Below, piece by piece: positions 1 to 9,098 of a stretch of DNA of 64,000 bases. Source of the stretch: Verrucomicrobiota bacterium (lineage in GTDB: Bacteria; Verrucomicrobiota; Verrucomicrobiia; Opitutales; UBA953); contig JAPLTV010000059.1 in NCBI GenBank assembly GCA_026397955.1, forward strand, positions 1 to 64,000. The letters are read 5' to 3'. Below the pieces are notes generated by a model. The model was not told where the DNA came from. It made no database searches and was given only the letters and a program-made list of their open reading frames with translations. Position 1 is the stretch's first letter. Each line of letters starts with the position of its first letter. Made by a program: the position numbers and the translations under genes.

Positions 1-564
1 GGCCTCATCGGCCGCGTGGTCATCACTTATCGCGACGAAGCCCAGCTCGCCAAGCTGAAGGCCCAGCTCGCCGGCCATCTGCCTTCGGTCACCACGGTCG
101 AGTTCGTTCCCGGCGGCGAATCCCGGCAGGACTCAGTGCTCGCTGCGCTCAACACGTGCGAAGGCCATACGGGACTGATTCATATTCACGACGGCGCCCG
201 TCCGCTCGTCTCGCCCGAAGCCATCCGCAAGGTCCGCGACAAGGCCAACGAAACCGGCGCCGCCATCCTCGCCGGACGCGCCGCCGACACGGTGAAGATC
301 GCCAAGGTCGGCTCAGCCTCCGTCGAAACTTCCCCTGATCGCGGCTTGGTCTGGACCGCCGAGACGCCCCAGGTCTTCCGCACCGCCATCGTGCTCAAGG
401 CTTACCGCAAGGTCGCCGAACTACAGCGCAAGGTCACTGACGACAGCTCCGCCGTGGAATTCGTCGGGCAGGACGTGTCCTTGGTCGAGAACCCTGCGGT
501 GAACCTGAAGCTGACCCGTCCGGCGGACTTCGTCCTAGCGGAAGCGATTTTGAAGACGCGCTGA
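1..564 (+). CDS. ispD: 2-C-methyl-D-erythritol 4-phosphate cytidylyltransferase, 5'-truncated
   Basis: IspD transfers CMP from CTP to methylerythritol phosphate in the MEP isoprenoid pathway. The gene enters from the left edge in frame 1, so the N-terminal CTP-binding loop is missing and about 187 codons remain. Visible family motifs are GGESRQDSV, the HDGARP signature, DTVK, TPQVF, TDDSSAVE and the closing NLKLTRPAD. The truncation is the window edge and not a mutation. The next gene is convergent and its stop lies only 4 bp away. Identification is from motifs. Confidence 0.95.
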   Translation, partial: GLIGRVVITYRDEAQLAKLKAQLAGHLPSVTTVEFVPGGESRQDSVLAALNTCEGHTGLIHIHDGARPLVSPEAIRKVRDKANETGAAILAGRAADTVKIAKVGSASVETSPDRGLVWTAETPQVFRTAIVLKAYRKVAELQRKVTDDSSAVEFVGQDVSLVENPAVNLKLTRPADFVLAEAILKTR

Positions 565-568
565 GCGC

Positions 569-1039
569 TCAGTATCCGGCCTGACGGAGCGCGGCGTCCA
601 ACTTCGTCTGGAAGTCGGTGATATCCTGCGGCGTCGGGCGGTAACCCGGCGACCGTGCGGCCATGCCTGGTCGACCCTGATGATCGATATACCAATCGGC
701 CTTCTCGCCATCGGAGAATGTGACGTGACCACTGACCATGGCATGCGGCTGGGCGATCGTATCAACCTCAACGGTCACGACGCCGGCGCCTTGGGCGGTC
801 TCGGCGGGAGCCGTGGCGGCATCGGCAGGAGCGATATCAGCGGCGGCCTCTTCCGGCAGCTTGGGCTCTTCCTTCTCGACCAGAGCGAGGTTAAGGTCAT
901 CCACCAGGAAGCGGACGTCCATGTAAGTCATCGAGACCTCGAGCTCCGTCGAAAGGCGCTCCTGAATCTGCGAAAGCGTGGCGCCTTCGGCCACCCAGGC
1001 GGAAACCTTGGAAATCTGTTCGGGAGTCAGTCGAGCCAT
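569..1039 (-). CDS. conserved hypothetical protein with HTH-like N-terminus
   Basis: A 156-residue cytoplasmic protein with no signal peptide or membrane segment. The first ~50 residues (LTPEQISKVSAWVAEG, then a helix around LSQIQERLS) read like a small helix-turn-helix domain. The middle is an Ala/Glu-rich linker. The last ~70 residues form a compact domain ending in PGYRPTPQDITDFQTKLD with a WYIDHQGRPG motif. It is divergent from menB and convergent with ispD. I do not recognise a characterised family; a DNA- or protein-binding accessory role is only a guess. Confidence 0.75.
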   Translation of the reverse strand: MARLTPEQISKVSAWVAEGATLSQIQERLSTELEVSMTYMDVRFLVDDLNLALVEKEEPKLPEEAAADIAPADAATAPAETAQGAGVVTVEVDTIAQPHAMVSGHVTFSDGEKADWYIDHQGRPGMAARSPGYRPTPQDITDFQTKLDAALRQAGY

Positions 1040-1130
1040 AGGCCGCTAAAGTGTGGGAGCCTCCGCCGATTTTCAAGCGTCTCGTCGCTTATTCGTTGGA
1101 AAAAGCCCCTTCGCCCACCAAGTTAACCCC

Positions 1131-1976
1131 ATGCAGTCCGAGATCAGTTGGCAAAAGCAGGGAGCGTTCACCGACATCGTGTACGAGAAAGCCGATGGCA
1201 TCGCCCGCGTGACCATCAACCGCCCCTCCCGCCGCAACGCCTTCACCCCGGACACGATCGCCGAGATGCTGAAGGCTTTTTCCGATGCGCGCGACGATGC
1301 CTCGATCGGCGTGGTGCTCCTGCGTGGCGCCAACCCGCAGACCGACGGTAAGTTCGCCTTCTGCGCCGGCGGCGACCAGAAGATCCGCGGCGACAAGAAA
1401 GGCGGCTACATGGGTAAGGACGGCGTCCCACGCCTCAACGTCCTCGATCTCCAGCGCCTCATCCGCTCGATGCCCAAGGTCGTCATCGCCCTCGTCGCCG
1501 GCTTCGCCATCGGCGGAGGCCACGTGCTCCACGTCATCTGCGACCTCACCATCGCCGCCGACAACGCGGTCTTCGGTCAGACCGGCCCGACGGTCGGCAG
1601 TTTCGACGGCGGCTTCGGCGCCTCCTACCTCGCCCGCGTCGTCGGCCAGAAGAAGGCCCGCGAGATCTGGTATCTCTGCCGCCAGTACGACGCCAAGCAG
1701 GCCCTCGAGATGGGCCTAGTCAACACCGTCGTCCCCTACGAGCAACTCGACGCCGAAGGCTTGAAGTGGGCGCAGGAGATCCTCACGAAGAGCCCCCTCG
1801 CCATCCGCTGTTTGAAATCGGCCTTCAACGCCGAGCTCGACGGCCAGGCCGGCATTCAAGAACTCTCCGGCAACGCCACCCTGCTTTATTATCTTTCGGA
1901 AGAGGGCGACGAAGGTCGCGCCGCTTGGAACGAGAAGCGTCCTCCCAATTTCCGAAAATTCCCTTGGCTCCCATAA
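1131..1976 (+). CDS. menB: 1,4-dihydroxy-2-naphthoyl-CoA synthase
   Basis: MenB is a crotonase-fold enzyme that closes the second ring of the menaquinone head group from o-succinylbenzoyl-CoA. The 281-residue protein carries the MenB-specific features FCAGGDQ, the oxyanion loop [28 protein letters not shown] and the C-terminal [19 protein letters not shown] block, which separates MenB from other enoyl-CoA hydratases. An ATG at 1053 is in frame, but the family N-terminus matches the ATG at 1131. The next gene probably starts inside its last codons. No other men gene is present here, so the pathway is scattered. Confidence 0.95.
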   Translation: MQSEISWQKQGAFTDIVYEKADGIARVTINRPSRRNAFTPDTIAEMLKAFSDARDDASIGVVLLRGANPQTDGKFAFCAGGDQKIRGDKKGGYMGKDGVPRLNVLDLQRLIRSMPKVVIALVAGFAIGGGHVLHVICDLTIAADNAVFGQTGPTVGSFDGGFGASYLARVVGQKKAREIWYLCRQYDAKQALEMGLVNTVVPYEQLDAEGLKWAQEILTKSPLAIRCLKSAFNAELDGQAGIQELSGNATLLYYLSEEGDEGRAAWNEKRPPNFRKFPWLP

Positions 1977-2548
1977 ATCCGATTCGCGTCACCGAACGCG
2001 CGCAAAAACTCGCGACCGAGATCCTCCGCCCTGGCGACATCGCCGTCGACGGCACCGCTGGCAAAGGCCGCGACACCGCCTGTCTGGCCCAGTCGGTCGG
2101 CCCGTCGGGCCACGTGCACGCCTTCGACATCCAGCCGGAAGCCATTGCTTCCACGCGCAACCTGCTCGAAGTCGCCGGCCTACTCGACCGCGTCTCGTTA
2201 CATCTACGCAGCCACGCGGAACTCGCCGACGTCCTGACACCTTCTCAGCGCGGCAAGATCGGCGTGGCCATCTTCAACCTCGGCTACCTACCGGGCGGCG
2301 ACGCCTCCATCATCACACAGCCGGCCTCGACCGACCGCGCGCTCCGCGACGCCTACGATAATCTGCGCCCCGGCGGTCGCCTCATCTGTGTCGCCTACAC
2401 TGGACACCCTGGCGGCACGGAAGAATCCGATATCGTGCTCAAGTTCGCCGAACAACAGGCAACGGCTGGCCTCCACGTCGAGAAGATCGGGTATTATCCG
2501 ACACCGGGGAAGCCCTGGATCCTCGTCGTGAACAAGCCGGCGGCTTGA
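1964..2548 (+). CDS. mnmM: YtqB/MnmM-type tRNA wobble-uridine methyltransferase
   Basis: A class I SAM-dependent methyltransferase of about 194 residues. Motif I is [15 protein letters not shown], followed by the acidic FDIQPEA strand end. The segment [10 protein letters not shown] is the hallmark of the YtqB family, whose Bacillus member MnmM methylates nm5s2U34 in tRNA. No ATG is in the right place: the frame stays open upstream across menB, and I chose TTG at 1964, overlapping the end of menB by 13 bp and giving the usual family length. The family call is firm; the exact substrate is inferred from the family. Confidence 0.72.
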   Translation: MAPINPIRVTERAQKLATEILRPGDIAVDGTAGKGRDTACLAQSVGPSGHVHAFDIQPEAIASTRNLLEVAGLLDRVSLHLRSHAELADVLTPSQRGKIGVAIFNLGYLPGGDASIITQPASTDRALRDAYDNLRPGGRLICVAYTGHPGGTEESDIVLKFAEQQATAGLHVEKIGYYPTPGKPWILVVNKPAA

Positions 2549-2579
2549 AGTCGGAAACATTCCTTCCAACCTATCTAGG

Positions 2580-3479
2580 ATGACCGCCCGACGACGCATC
2601 ATCCTGACCGGGGCCACGGGCCTCATCGGTTCGGCGTTATCCCGACGACTGACCGAGCTCGGCTACGAAGTCATCCCCTTCCGCTCCCGCCATGACGGGT
2701 CCGGCGGCTTTAATCATCTTACGGGTCAGATCGATCGCGCAGCCCTCGAAGGCGCCCATGCCGTGATCCACCTCGCCGGCGAATCGATCGCCCAACGTTG
2801 GTCCGATGCCGCCAAGGAACGCATCATGGCCAGTCGTCGCGATGGCACCCGCCTGCTCGCCGAAGCGATGGCCCATCTGAAGCAGAAACCGGAAGTGTTC
2901 ATCTCCATGTCCGGTATCAACCGCTACGGGCTGCATCGGACCGAGACCATTGAAGAGTCTTCGGCCACCTCGGCCGTGGGCTTCCTGCCTTCCGTGACCG
3001 AAGCGTGGGAAAACGCGACCCTAGCGGCCAGCGAGGGAGGCATCCGTACGGTCTTGTTGCGCACTTCGCTCGTCCTTTCCTCCACCGGTGGCGGCTTGAA
3101 GAAGATGCTCCCCGCCTTCCGTCTCGGACTCGGTGGCCCGATCGGTGGCGGCCGCCAGCGCATGAGCTGGATCGGCCTTCCTGACCTGGTCGAACTCATC
3201 CTCTGGGCGATGGAAAACCCAGCGATCCGCGGGCCGCTCAACGCTGTGGCGCCCCAGCCAGTCACCCAAGCGGAATTCGCCCGCACCCTCGGCTCCGTCC
3301 TCCATCGACCCAGCTTCCTGCCGATGCCCGCCTGGGCCCTCTCCCTGCTCTTCGGACAGATGGGCCGCGAGACCATCCTCAGCGACTTGGCGGCCAGCCC
3401 CGCCATCGCGCTTGGCGGTGGCTTCCGCTTTGCCAAGCCAGACCTCACCTCGGCCCTGCGCCAAGCGATCGGCGAATGA
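2580..3479 (+). CDS. TIGR01777-type NAD(P)-dependent epimerase (YfcH-like)
   Basis: An extended short-chain dehydrogenase of 299 residues. The Rossmann motif GATGLIG is at residues 11-17, HLAGE near 62, and the subfamily blocks AVGFLPSV..AWENA and GGGLKKMLPAFRLGLGGPIGGG..MSWI are all present. The last ~50 residues (PMPAWALSLLFGQMGRETILSD) match the C-terminal domain of the YfcH/SulA-like group. In that subfamily the usual catalytic Tyr-x3-Lys is modified and the substrate is unknown, so only the fold and cofactor type can be assigned. It stands 31 bp after the methyltransferase gene and may be cotranscribed. Confidence 0.88.
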   Translation: MTARRRIILTGATGLIGSALSRRLTELGYEVIPFRSRHDGSGGFNHLTGQIDRAALEGAHAVIHLAGESIAQRWSDAAKERIMASRRDGTRLLAEAMAHLKQKPEVFISMSGINRYGLHRTETIEESSATSAVGFLPSVTEAWENATLAASEGGIRTVLLRTSLVLSSTGGGLKKMLPAFRLGLGGPIGGGRQRMSWIGLPDLVELILWAMENPAIRGPLNAVAPQPVTQAEFARTLGSVLHRPSFLPMPAWALSLLFGQMGRETILSDLAASPAIALGGGFRFAKPDLTSALRQAIGE

Positions 3480-3521
3480 TTTTGGGTTGAAGGAAGCGAG
3501 GCGGAGAGAGATTGTCCGGCC

Positions 3522-4250
3522 ATGGTTCGCGCTGCCTTCGTCTTCATGGTCCTGCTTGTCGCCGGTTGCGATGACGGCAACCGCGCCGACTCCCGCACGC
3601 TCGACGTCGAAGACGAAGATTTTCGCCAGGGTCAGAACTTCTACAAGACCGGCGAAGTCCGCAAGGCCCTCGAGTGCTACCTCAAGGTGATCGACAAGCG
3701 CAAAGGCGCCGCTGAATCCAACCTCGAAGCCGGCCGCATGTACCTCGAACTGCAGGACCCGCTTCCGGCCATCTACCATTTCAACCAGTACATCCGGATG
3801 AAGCCGACATCCGAGCAGTCGAACCTCGTCCGCCAGCTGATCAAGACCGCCGAGAAGCAGTTCATGCAGCAGCTGCCTGGTCGCCCGATGGAGCCCGACG
3901 CCCTCGGCGGCTCCGACCTCAACGCCAAACTCCGCAACCTTCAGGTCGAGAACGAGAAACTGAAACGCGAACTGGCCGATTATAACCGCACCCAGAAAGC
4001 CCTCGTCCTGCCGGCGAAGACCACCAGCGAGAAGACCCCCGACAGCCCCAAGGTGACCGAAGACGGCAAGGCAGCGCGCTTCCGCCAGTACACGGTCGCG
4101 AAAGGCGACACCCTCTCCAGCATCGCCCGCAAGACCTACGGCGAGGCCAATCCGACCCGCATCTCGGCCATCTATAACGCCAACCGCGACAAGATGACGT
4201 CGGTCAACAGCCTGCCGAAGATCGGCACGGTGATCCTCCTCCCGGAGTAA
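3522..4250 (+). CDS. lipoprotein with TPR-like, coiled-coil and LysM domains
   Basis: A 242-residue envelope protein. The start has a lipoprotein signal with lipobox LVAGC (Cys around residue 17). Residues ~30-110 form a TPR-like helical repeat region (FRQGQNFYKTGEVRKALECYLKVI), residues ~130-155 a short coiled coil (LNAKLRNLQVENEKLKRELADY), and the last ~55 residues a LysM domain (YTVAKGDTLSSIARKTYGEANPTRISAIYNANRD). LysM binds peptidoglycan, so the protein probably bridges membrane and murein. The partner of the TPR part is not evident. The recF start follows after 3 bp, suggesting cotranscription. Confidence 0.85.
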   Translation: MVRAAFVFMVLLVAGCDDGNRADSRTLDVEDEDFRQGQNFYKTGEVRKALECYLKVIDKRKGAAESNLEAGRMYLELQDPLPAIYHFNQYIRMKPTSEQSNLVRQLIKTAEKQFMQQLPGRPMEPDALGGSDLNAKLRNLQVENEKLKRELADYNRTQKALVLPAKTTSEKTPDSPKVTEDGKAARFRQYTVAKGDTLSSIARKTYGEANPTRISAIYNANRDKMTSVNSLPKIGTVILLPE

Positions 4251-4253
4251 GCC

Positions 4254-5315
4254 ATGCGCCTGACGCGGATCCGGGCGGCCGATTTCCGCAACCTGACCTT
4301 CGCGGACGTCTCCACGGACGCACCTCGTGTCTTCCTGCTCGGCGATAACGGCCAAGGAAAGACCAACCTCTTGGAAGCCGCCGCCCTGGTGTCTTCGTTT
4401 CGCTCCTTCCGCACGACCGACATCGCTCCGCTCGTCCGTTCGGGCTGCACCGAAGCCCGCCTGCGCCTCGACGTCCGACTTTCCCCGGAGGAAAACGCCG
4501 AGGTCGAGATCCGCCTAGCCAAAGGATCGCGTAAAGCCCTACTCAACGGCACGCCGGTCGCCTCGGTCGCGCAGCACCTCGGGCAGTTCCCGACGATTGT
4601 CTTCTGCTCCGATGACCTTCGCTTGGTCCGCGGCTCGCCCTCGAACCGTCGCCGCTGGCTCGATGCCGCGATCGGCGGCACCGACGCCGCCTACCTCACC
4701 GCAGTCCGCGATTATGGTCGAGCGCTCGATGGACGTAACGCTCTACTGAAAGCCACCGTCCGTTCCGACGAGGAGCTGCGCGCCTTCGAAAAGGCGATGC
4801 TTGCGCCGGCCCAGCTGATCGCCGCGACCCGCGCCCGCATCCTGCCCGAACTCGCCGCGACCTTACGCGACGCCTGCGGACGCGCCGGCTTCCCGGATCA
4901 AGGAGCCGACCTGGTCTACCAACCCGACGTCACGGCCGACCAGCTCGTGGAGATCTGGGCGAAGACACGCGTCGCCGACCTCGCCACGGGCACGACGCTC
5001 CGCGGTCCGCAACGCGACGACTTCGGCATGCTCTTCGCCGGCAAGGATGCGTCGGACTATGCTTCCGAAGGCCAGCAACGCCTCCTCGTCCTCGCCCTCT
5101 GCCTCGCCCGTCTCCAGCGCGACACCCTCCTCGCCCCCACACCGCCGGTCATCCTGGCCGACGATGTCTTGGGCGAACTCGACGATACCCGCCGACGGGC
5201 CTTCTGGAACGAAGTCGGCGAAAAGCATCAGGTTATCGCGACAGGCACCGTTCCCCCGCCCTCCGGCGACTGGCTGACCTACCGGGTGTCCGGAGGCAGC
5301 TACCTCCAAGCCTGA
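4254..5315 (+). CDS. recF: DNA replication and repair protein RecF
   Basis: RecF is an SMC-like ABC ATPase that loads RecA at single-strand gaps. The 353-residue length is normal. Walker A is GDNGQGKTN at residues 30-38, the ABC signature is SEGQQRLLVLALCLA and Walker B is PVILADDVLGELD. The N-terminal LTRIRAADFRNL strand is typical. recF usually sits beside dnaA-dnaN or gyrB; here it lies between a LysM lipoprotein and secG, so the classical oriC-linked order is not kept. Confidence 0.95.
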   Translation: MRLTRIRAADFRNLTFADVSTDAPRVFLLGDNGQGKTNLLEAAALVSSFRSFRTTDIAPLVRSGCTEARLRLDVRLSPEENAEVEIRLAKGSRKALLNGTPVASVAQHLGQFPTIVFCSDDLRLVRGSPSNRRRWLDAAIGGTDAAYLTAVRDYGRALDGRNALLKATVRSDEELRAFEKAMLAPAQLIAATRARILPELAATLRDACGRAGFPDQGADLVYQPDVTADQLVEIWAKTRVADLATGTTLRGPQRDDFGMLFAGKDASDYASEGQQRLLVLALCLARLQRDTLLAPTPPVILADDVLGELDDTRRRAFWNEVGEKHQVIATGTVPPPSGDWLTYRVSGGSYLQA

Positions 5316-5358
5316 TTTTGGCGTTGTTTTATGGGGAATTGACCCCTTGGATGGGGCC

Positions 5359-5814
5359 ATGTCGGACTTCCTTCTCTACGCCTCCGTGGTGGCTCTCTTC
5401 CTGGTCTGTATCCTCGTGGTCCTCGTGATCCTGATGCAACGCCCCAGCGCCAACGCCGGCATGGGCTCGGCCCTCGGTGGCGGCGCCGCTGAAACCGTCT
5501 TCGGTGGCGAATCCGCCAACGTCCTCTCGAAGATGACCACGACCCTCACGGTCATCCTCTTCATCCTCAGCTTCGGCCTCTACCTCGGCTTCGTCGACCG
5601 CGAAAAGACGGCGCCTAAGGCCCTCGACGCCAAGGCCACCGCTCCAGTCGCCGCTCCGGCCGCTCCGGCTGCTCCCGCCGCCGCCCCGTCCGCGCCTAAG
5701 GCCCCGGTCACTACCCCGGCCGCTCCTGCCTCTGCTGCTGCCAAGCCCCAGTCCACCCCGGCTCCTGCCGCGACGACTCCGGCGAAGCCCGCCGCTCCGG
5801 CTCCGGCCAAGTAA
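5359..5814 (+). CDS. secG: preprotein translocase subunit SecG with long Ala/Pro tail
   Basis: SecG is the small two-helix subunit of the SecYEG channel. Residues ~3-23 (FLLYASVVALFLVCILVVLVIL) form TM1, followed by the conserved QRPSANAGMGSALGGGAAETVFG loop and a second TM (TTTLTVILFILSFGLYLGF). The final ~65 residues are a low-complexity Ala/Pro/Lys tail, which makes the protein (151 aa) about twice the minimal SecG. The ATG at 5359 fits the family start better than the in-frame TTG at 5347. Confidence 0.92.
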   Translation: MSDFLLYASVVALFLVCILVVLVILMQRPSANAGMGSALGGGAAETVFGGESANVLSKMTTTLTVILFILSFGLYLGFVDREKTAPKALDAKATAPVAAPAAPAAPAAAPSAPKAPVTTPAAPASAAAKPQSTPAPAATTPAKPAAPAPAK

Positions 5815-5820
5815 GCCTGA

Positions 5821-6657
5821 GTGAGAACCCGACTGCTCAGCCTGTCTGTCCGCTGGGTAGCGTGTCTCATCGCACTCGGTTGCTTCGCGCAATCGCGGGT
5901 CCCTTCCGCCCCCGGGCTGGATCAGCTGACGCCTGAACAAGGCCAGGCCTTCCTCGCGGGCTTCCGCGCCGCCCGCCTGAACAGCGCTCTCTGCCTGCGC
6001 TTCGAGATCGTCCATAAGCCGCGCAAAGGCGAGTCGCTACCCGCGGTCAAAGGCACGCTCTGGGCCGCGACGCAGGGCGAAGCCCAGCTGCTTCGAGGCG
6101 AGATCAACGATGCCCAAGGCAAGCCAGCCTTGGCCTTCCTCACCGTCAAATCCGCGCAAGGCAGCCGCGTGTGGGTCTCGCGCCGTGGCGCCGCCGCGCA
6201 GGAACTCGATGACAAGACTCCGCTCATCCCGCTGGCCGATGGGCTCATCCTGTCCCCCTTCGACCTCCAGCTGCCTTTCACGCATTGGCCCGCCACCGCC
6301 TACCTGACGACGGAGAAACGTCGCCGGCCGGTCCATACCTTCGACGCGCTCAACCAAATCGGTCACGAACCGGCCAAGGTGAATTACGCGATCGACCATG
6401 TCTACGGCGTGCTCATTCAGGCGACCTGCTTCGATGCGAACGGCAAGAAGACCCGCACGCTGCAGGTCGAAGAATTCTCCAAGGTCGACGAGCAGTGGAT
6501 GCTCGCCGCGTGCAGCCTGCTGGACGAGACCACGCGCGACGCCGACCTGCTCCGCATCACCGAAGCCGCGCTCGGCGGAAGCTTCACGCCGCAGATCTTC
6601 GAACCCGCCACGCTCGCGCTTCCAGCCGCCACTCCGGCTAACTTCAAAAAACTGTGA
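5821..6657 (+). CDS. exported LolA-like protein, function unassigned
   Basis: A 278-residue protein with a GTG start 6 bp after secG. Residues 1-24 (RTRLLSLSVRWVACLIALGCFAQS) are a signal peptide. The body looks like the LolA/LolB-type outer-membrane lipoprotein-sorting fold seen in verrucomicrobial proteins: alternating beta strands (LRGEINDAQGKPALAFLTV, VNYAIDHVYGVLIQATCFDANGKKTRTLQVEEFSKVDEQWM). The fold assignment is by eye and moderate. The stop overlaps the next GTG, so translation is probably coupled. Confidence 0.65.
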   Translation: MRTRLLSLSVRWVACLIALGCFAQSRVPSAPGLDQLTPEQGQAFLAGFRAARLNSALCLRFEIVHKPRKGESLPAVKGTLWAATQGEAQLLRGEINDAQGKPALAFLTVKSAQGSRVWVSRRGAAAQELDDKTPLIPLADGLILSPFDLQLPFTHWPATAYLTTEKRRRPVHTFDALNQIGHEPAKVNYAIDHVYGVLIQATCFDANGKKTRTLQVEEFSKVDEQWMLAACSLLDETTRDADLLRITEAALGGSFTPQIFEPATLALPAATPANFKKL

Positions 6658-7415
6658 AGGCCCAAGTCACAGCCGCTAAAGTCGCCCGCTTCTGCGACCT
6701 GCTCACAAATGGTAAAAATATCGCCGACTTCGAAGGTTCCCGCAACGGCCTGCAGCACAAAGGCACGCGCCCCGTGCGAAAGGTCGGCGCGGCCGTCGAC
6801 GCCGGGGCCAAGGTCTTCGTCGAAGCTGCCCGCCGCGGGGTTGATTTCCTGATTGTCCACCACGGGATGTACTGGCGCCCGGTCTCACCCGAACGCGAAG
6901 TCCAAAAGCTCCGCAAGGCCGCGCTGAAGAAGACCGGCCTGTCGCTCTACTCTAGTCACCTGCCGCTCGACGCCCATCCGGCCATCGGCAACAACGCGCT
7001 CATCGCCCAGGATCTCGGCCTCAAGGTCGTCGATTGGTTCGTGGACTACGAAGGCCTGCCCATCGCCTGCATCTGTCGCGGCATCCCGCGCGCCACGCTG
7101 CGCAAACGACTCAAGGTCTCTTACCCGCAGACCTATAAGGGCATCGAGTTTGGATCAGCCAACCCGAAGAAGATTGCGATTCTCAGCGGCAGCGGACGCA
7201 GCGCCCTCGACCACCTCAAGGCCGAAGGGTGCGACACGCTCATCACCGGCGAGCTGCGCGAAGAACACTTCAACGAAGCCCACGAACAGGGCTGGAATCT
7301 CTACCCCTGCGGCCACTACGCCACTGAGACTTGGGGCGTGAAGGCCCTCGCAGCCGCGGTGGCCGCGGAGTTCGGCGTGAAGTGGGAATTCCTCCCCACG
7401 GGCAACCCCCTCTGA
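6654..7415 (+). CDS. NIF3-like dinuclear metal centre protein
   Basis: A 253-residue member of the NIF3/YbgI family, ring-shaped hexamers with a dinuclear metal site whose cellular role is debated. Seen here are the N-terminal AKVARFCDLL, the metal-ligand motif DFLIVHHGMYW, the SSHLPLDAHPAIGNN block carrying further ligands, and the C-terminal LITGELREEHFNEAHEQGWNLYPCGHYATE. It begins with GTG overlapping the preceding stop by 4 bp, and its own TGA shares a base with the next ATG, so it lies within a coupled secG-gluQ run. Confidence 0.9.
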   Translation: MKAQVTAAKVARFCDLLTNGKNIADFEGSRNGLQHKGTRPVRKVGAAVDAGAKVFVEAARRGVDFLIVHHGMYWRPVSPEREVQKLRKAALKKTGLSLYSSHLPLDAHPAIGNNALIAQDLGLKVVDWFVDYEGLPIACICRGIPRATLRKRLKVSYPQTYKGIEFGSANPKKIAILSGSGRSALDHLKAEGCDTLITGELREEHFNEAHEQGWNLYPCGHYATETWGVKALAAAVAAEFGVKWEFLPTGNPL

Positions 7416-8257
7416 TGACCCGCGGACGGCTAGCCCCGACCCCTACGGGCTACCTGCACGTCGGGCACGCCCGTACTTTCGCCCTCGCTGCCGAACGCGC
7501 CGCTGGCGGGACGCTGATCTACCGCACCGAAGATCTCGATGCGGGACGCTGTCGCCCCGAGTTCGCCGCCGCGGCGCTCGAAGACCTACGCTGGCTCGGC
7601 CTGAAGTGGACGGAGGGACCCGACGTCGGCGGCCCCCATGCTTCTTACGTCCAGTCGCAGCGCCTTCCGTGGTTCCGAGAGGTCTGGTCGCTCCTCCAGG
7701 CGACCGGCGCGATCTATCCCTGCGACAAGTCCCGCAAGGATGTCGAACGCAGCCTAACGGCCCCGCACGCCGAGGACGACGCTGAGCCGATCTTCCCGGC
7801 CAGCCTCCGCCCTCCCGTGGGCGCCGGCCGCGAAGCGCGCGAACCTGACCCGACCAACTGGCGCTTCCGCGTGCCCGACGGCGAGACCATCGCCTTCGTC
7901 GACGCCCTCCAAGGGCCACAAGCATTCGTCGCCGGACGCGATTTCGGCGACTTCCTCGTCTGGCGTAAAGACGGCTTCCCCGCCTACGAACTCGCCGTCG
8001 TCGCCGACGACCATGCCATGGGCATCACCGAAGTCGTCCGCGGCGCGGATCTGCTGCTCTCGACCGCCCGTCAGCTCCTACTGTATCGGGCGCTCGGCTG
8101 GACCGCCCCCACCTGGGCGCACGCGCCGCTGATCGTCGACGCCGAGGGCAAGCGGCTTGCCAAGCGCTCCGCCGGACTTTCGATCCGGGAGCTCCGCCAA
8201 AAAGGAAAAACGCCGGAGGAAATCCTCACGGCGCCTTCAAATCAACTGCTGAGCTGA
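7415..8257 (+). CDS. gluQ: glutamyl-Q tRNA(Asp) synthetase
   Basis: GluQ-RS is a shortened glutamyl-tRNA synthetase that attaches Glu to queuosine at position 34 of tRNA(Asp). The 280-residue protein has APTPTGYLHVGHART (HIGH motif), the FRVPDGETIAFVDALQG insert, and AKRSAGLSIRELR in the place of KMSKS. It lacks an anticodon-binding domain, as expected. The zinc-binding region is odd: YPCDKSRKDVERS keeps one Cys where the family usually has CxC, and the later Cys of the site is absent. Its ATG overlaps the NIF3 stop by 1 bp. Confidence 0.9.
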   Translation: MTRGRLAPTPTGYLHVGHARTFALAAERAAGGTLIYRTEDLDAGRCRPEFAAAALEDLRWLGLKWTEGPDVGGPHASYVQSQRLPWFREVWSLLQATGAIYPCDKSRKDVERSLTAPHAEDDAEPIFPASLRPPVGAGREAREPDPTNWRFRVPDGETIAFVDALQGPQAFVAGRDFGDFLVWRKDGFPAYELAVVADDHAMGITEVVRGADLLLSTARQLLLYRALGWTAPTWAHAPLIVDAEGKRLAKRSAGLSIRELRQKGKTPEEILTAPSNQLLS

Positions 8258-8260
8258 GAC

Positions 8261-9097
8261 TTACGCGCCCTTCTTCGAGTCGGCCGCCGCCTTGGGCGCA
8301 GCACCCTTAGGTGCGGAGCCCGGAGCGCTGGTCGCACCGGAGACGATCTTCTCGCGGAAAGCCTTGAAAGGCTTGGCCAGCGTCTCATCGCCTGCAGTGA
8401 GCGCCAACGCTTCGTCGATATACTTAAGCGCCTGTTCCTTGGCCGTCGGGTCGATCATGAGCAGGATGCGGCCTTTATTGAAAGGCATCACTGCTTTACG
8501 CGGTCCGGTGACGTCGGCAAACATCTCGTCAAGGGCGGCCTCCGCGGCCTTGAAGTCCTTGGCGGCGATGGCGTCATTGATCTTCTGGCCAAGCACGCGG
8601 CTTTGGGCCGAACGGTCGGCCGCGGTTTTCTGTTCCTGTTCGAGGGCCGCCTTGCCTTCGGGGGTGTTCTTGAACGAGGCGAGCTTCTCGAGGTATTCCT
8701 TGGCGGTCTGACCACCGAAGCCAACCGTCTTACCGAAGACCTCGCCGGACTTGCCGTCGATCAAGAGCACGGTCGGGAATCCGGTGATGCCGAACTGCTT
8801 CGAGAGCTCCGCATTCTTGGCCTTCAGTTCCGGAGCCTGCGGCGTCTTGCGCGGATAATCCAGTTCGACGAGCACGTACTTGGACGCGACCGCGGTGAAT
8901 TCAGCGGACTCGAAGACATTCTTATGAAGCGCCTTGCAGGGCGGGCACCAGTCGCTGCCCGTGAAGTCGACGAGCACAGGCTTGTTCTCCTTCACAGCCT
9001 GGGCCTTGGCGGCGTCGAGGTCGGTGAGCCAGACAGGCTCGGCGGCGGAAGCGGCGACCGCGGCGAAAACGGCGAGGAGGAATAGGAGGGGTCGCAT
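8261..9097 (-). CDS. exported thioredoxin-fold protein (third of a tandem trio)
   Basis: A 278-residue protein with a signal peptide (residues 1-19), then a DsbD-gamma/thioredoxin-like domain containing DFTGSDWCPPC (Cys51, Cys54) and the cis-Pro motif GFPTVLLID. The C-terminal ~110 residues are helical (LGQKINDAIAAKDFKAAEAALDEMF) and resemble TPR-like repeats, ending in an Ala/Lys-rich tail. It is the last of three minus-strand paralogues and starts 1 bp after the previous stop. A periplasmic thiol-disulfide role is likely; substrates are unknown. Confidence 0.88.
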   Translation of the reverse strand: MRPLLFLLAVFAAVAASAAEPVWLTDLDAAKAQAVKENKPVLVDFTGSDWCPPCKALHKNVFESAEFTAVASKYVLVELDYPRKTPQAPELKAKNAELSKQFGITGFPTVLLIDGKSGEVFGKTVGFGGQTAKEYLEKLASFKNTPEGKAALEQEQKTAADRSAQSRVLGQKINDAIAAKDFKAAEAALDEMFADVTGPRKAVMPFNKGRILLMIDPTAKEQALKYIDEALALTAGDETLAKPFKAFREKIVSGATSAPGSAPKGAAPKAAADSKKGA

Positions 9098-9098
9098 A

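Noticed and set aside
3021-4355. 444-codon minus-strand open frame
   Set aside because: Crosses three plus-strand genes (epimerase, LysM lipoprotein, recF start) with convincing domains. Low-complexity product.
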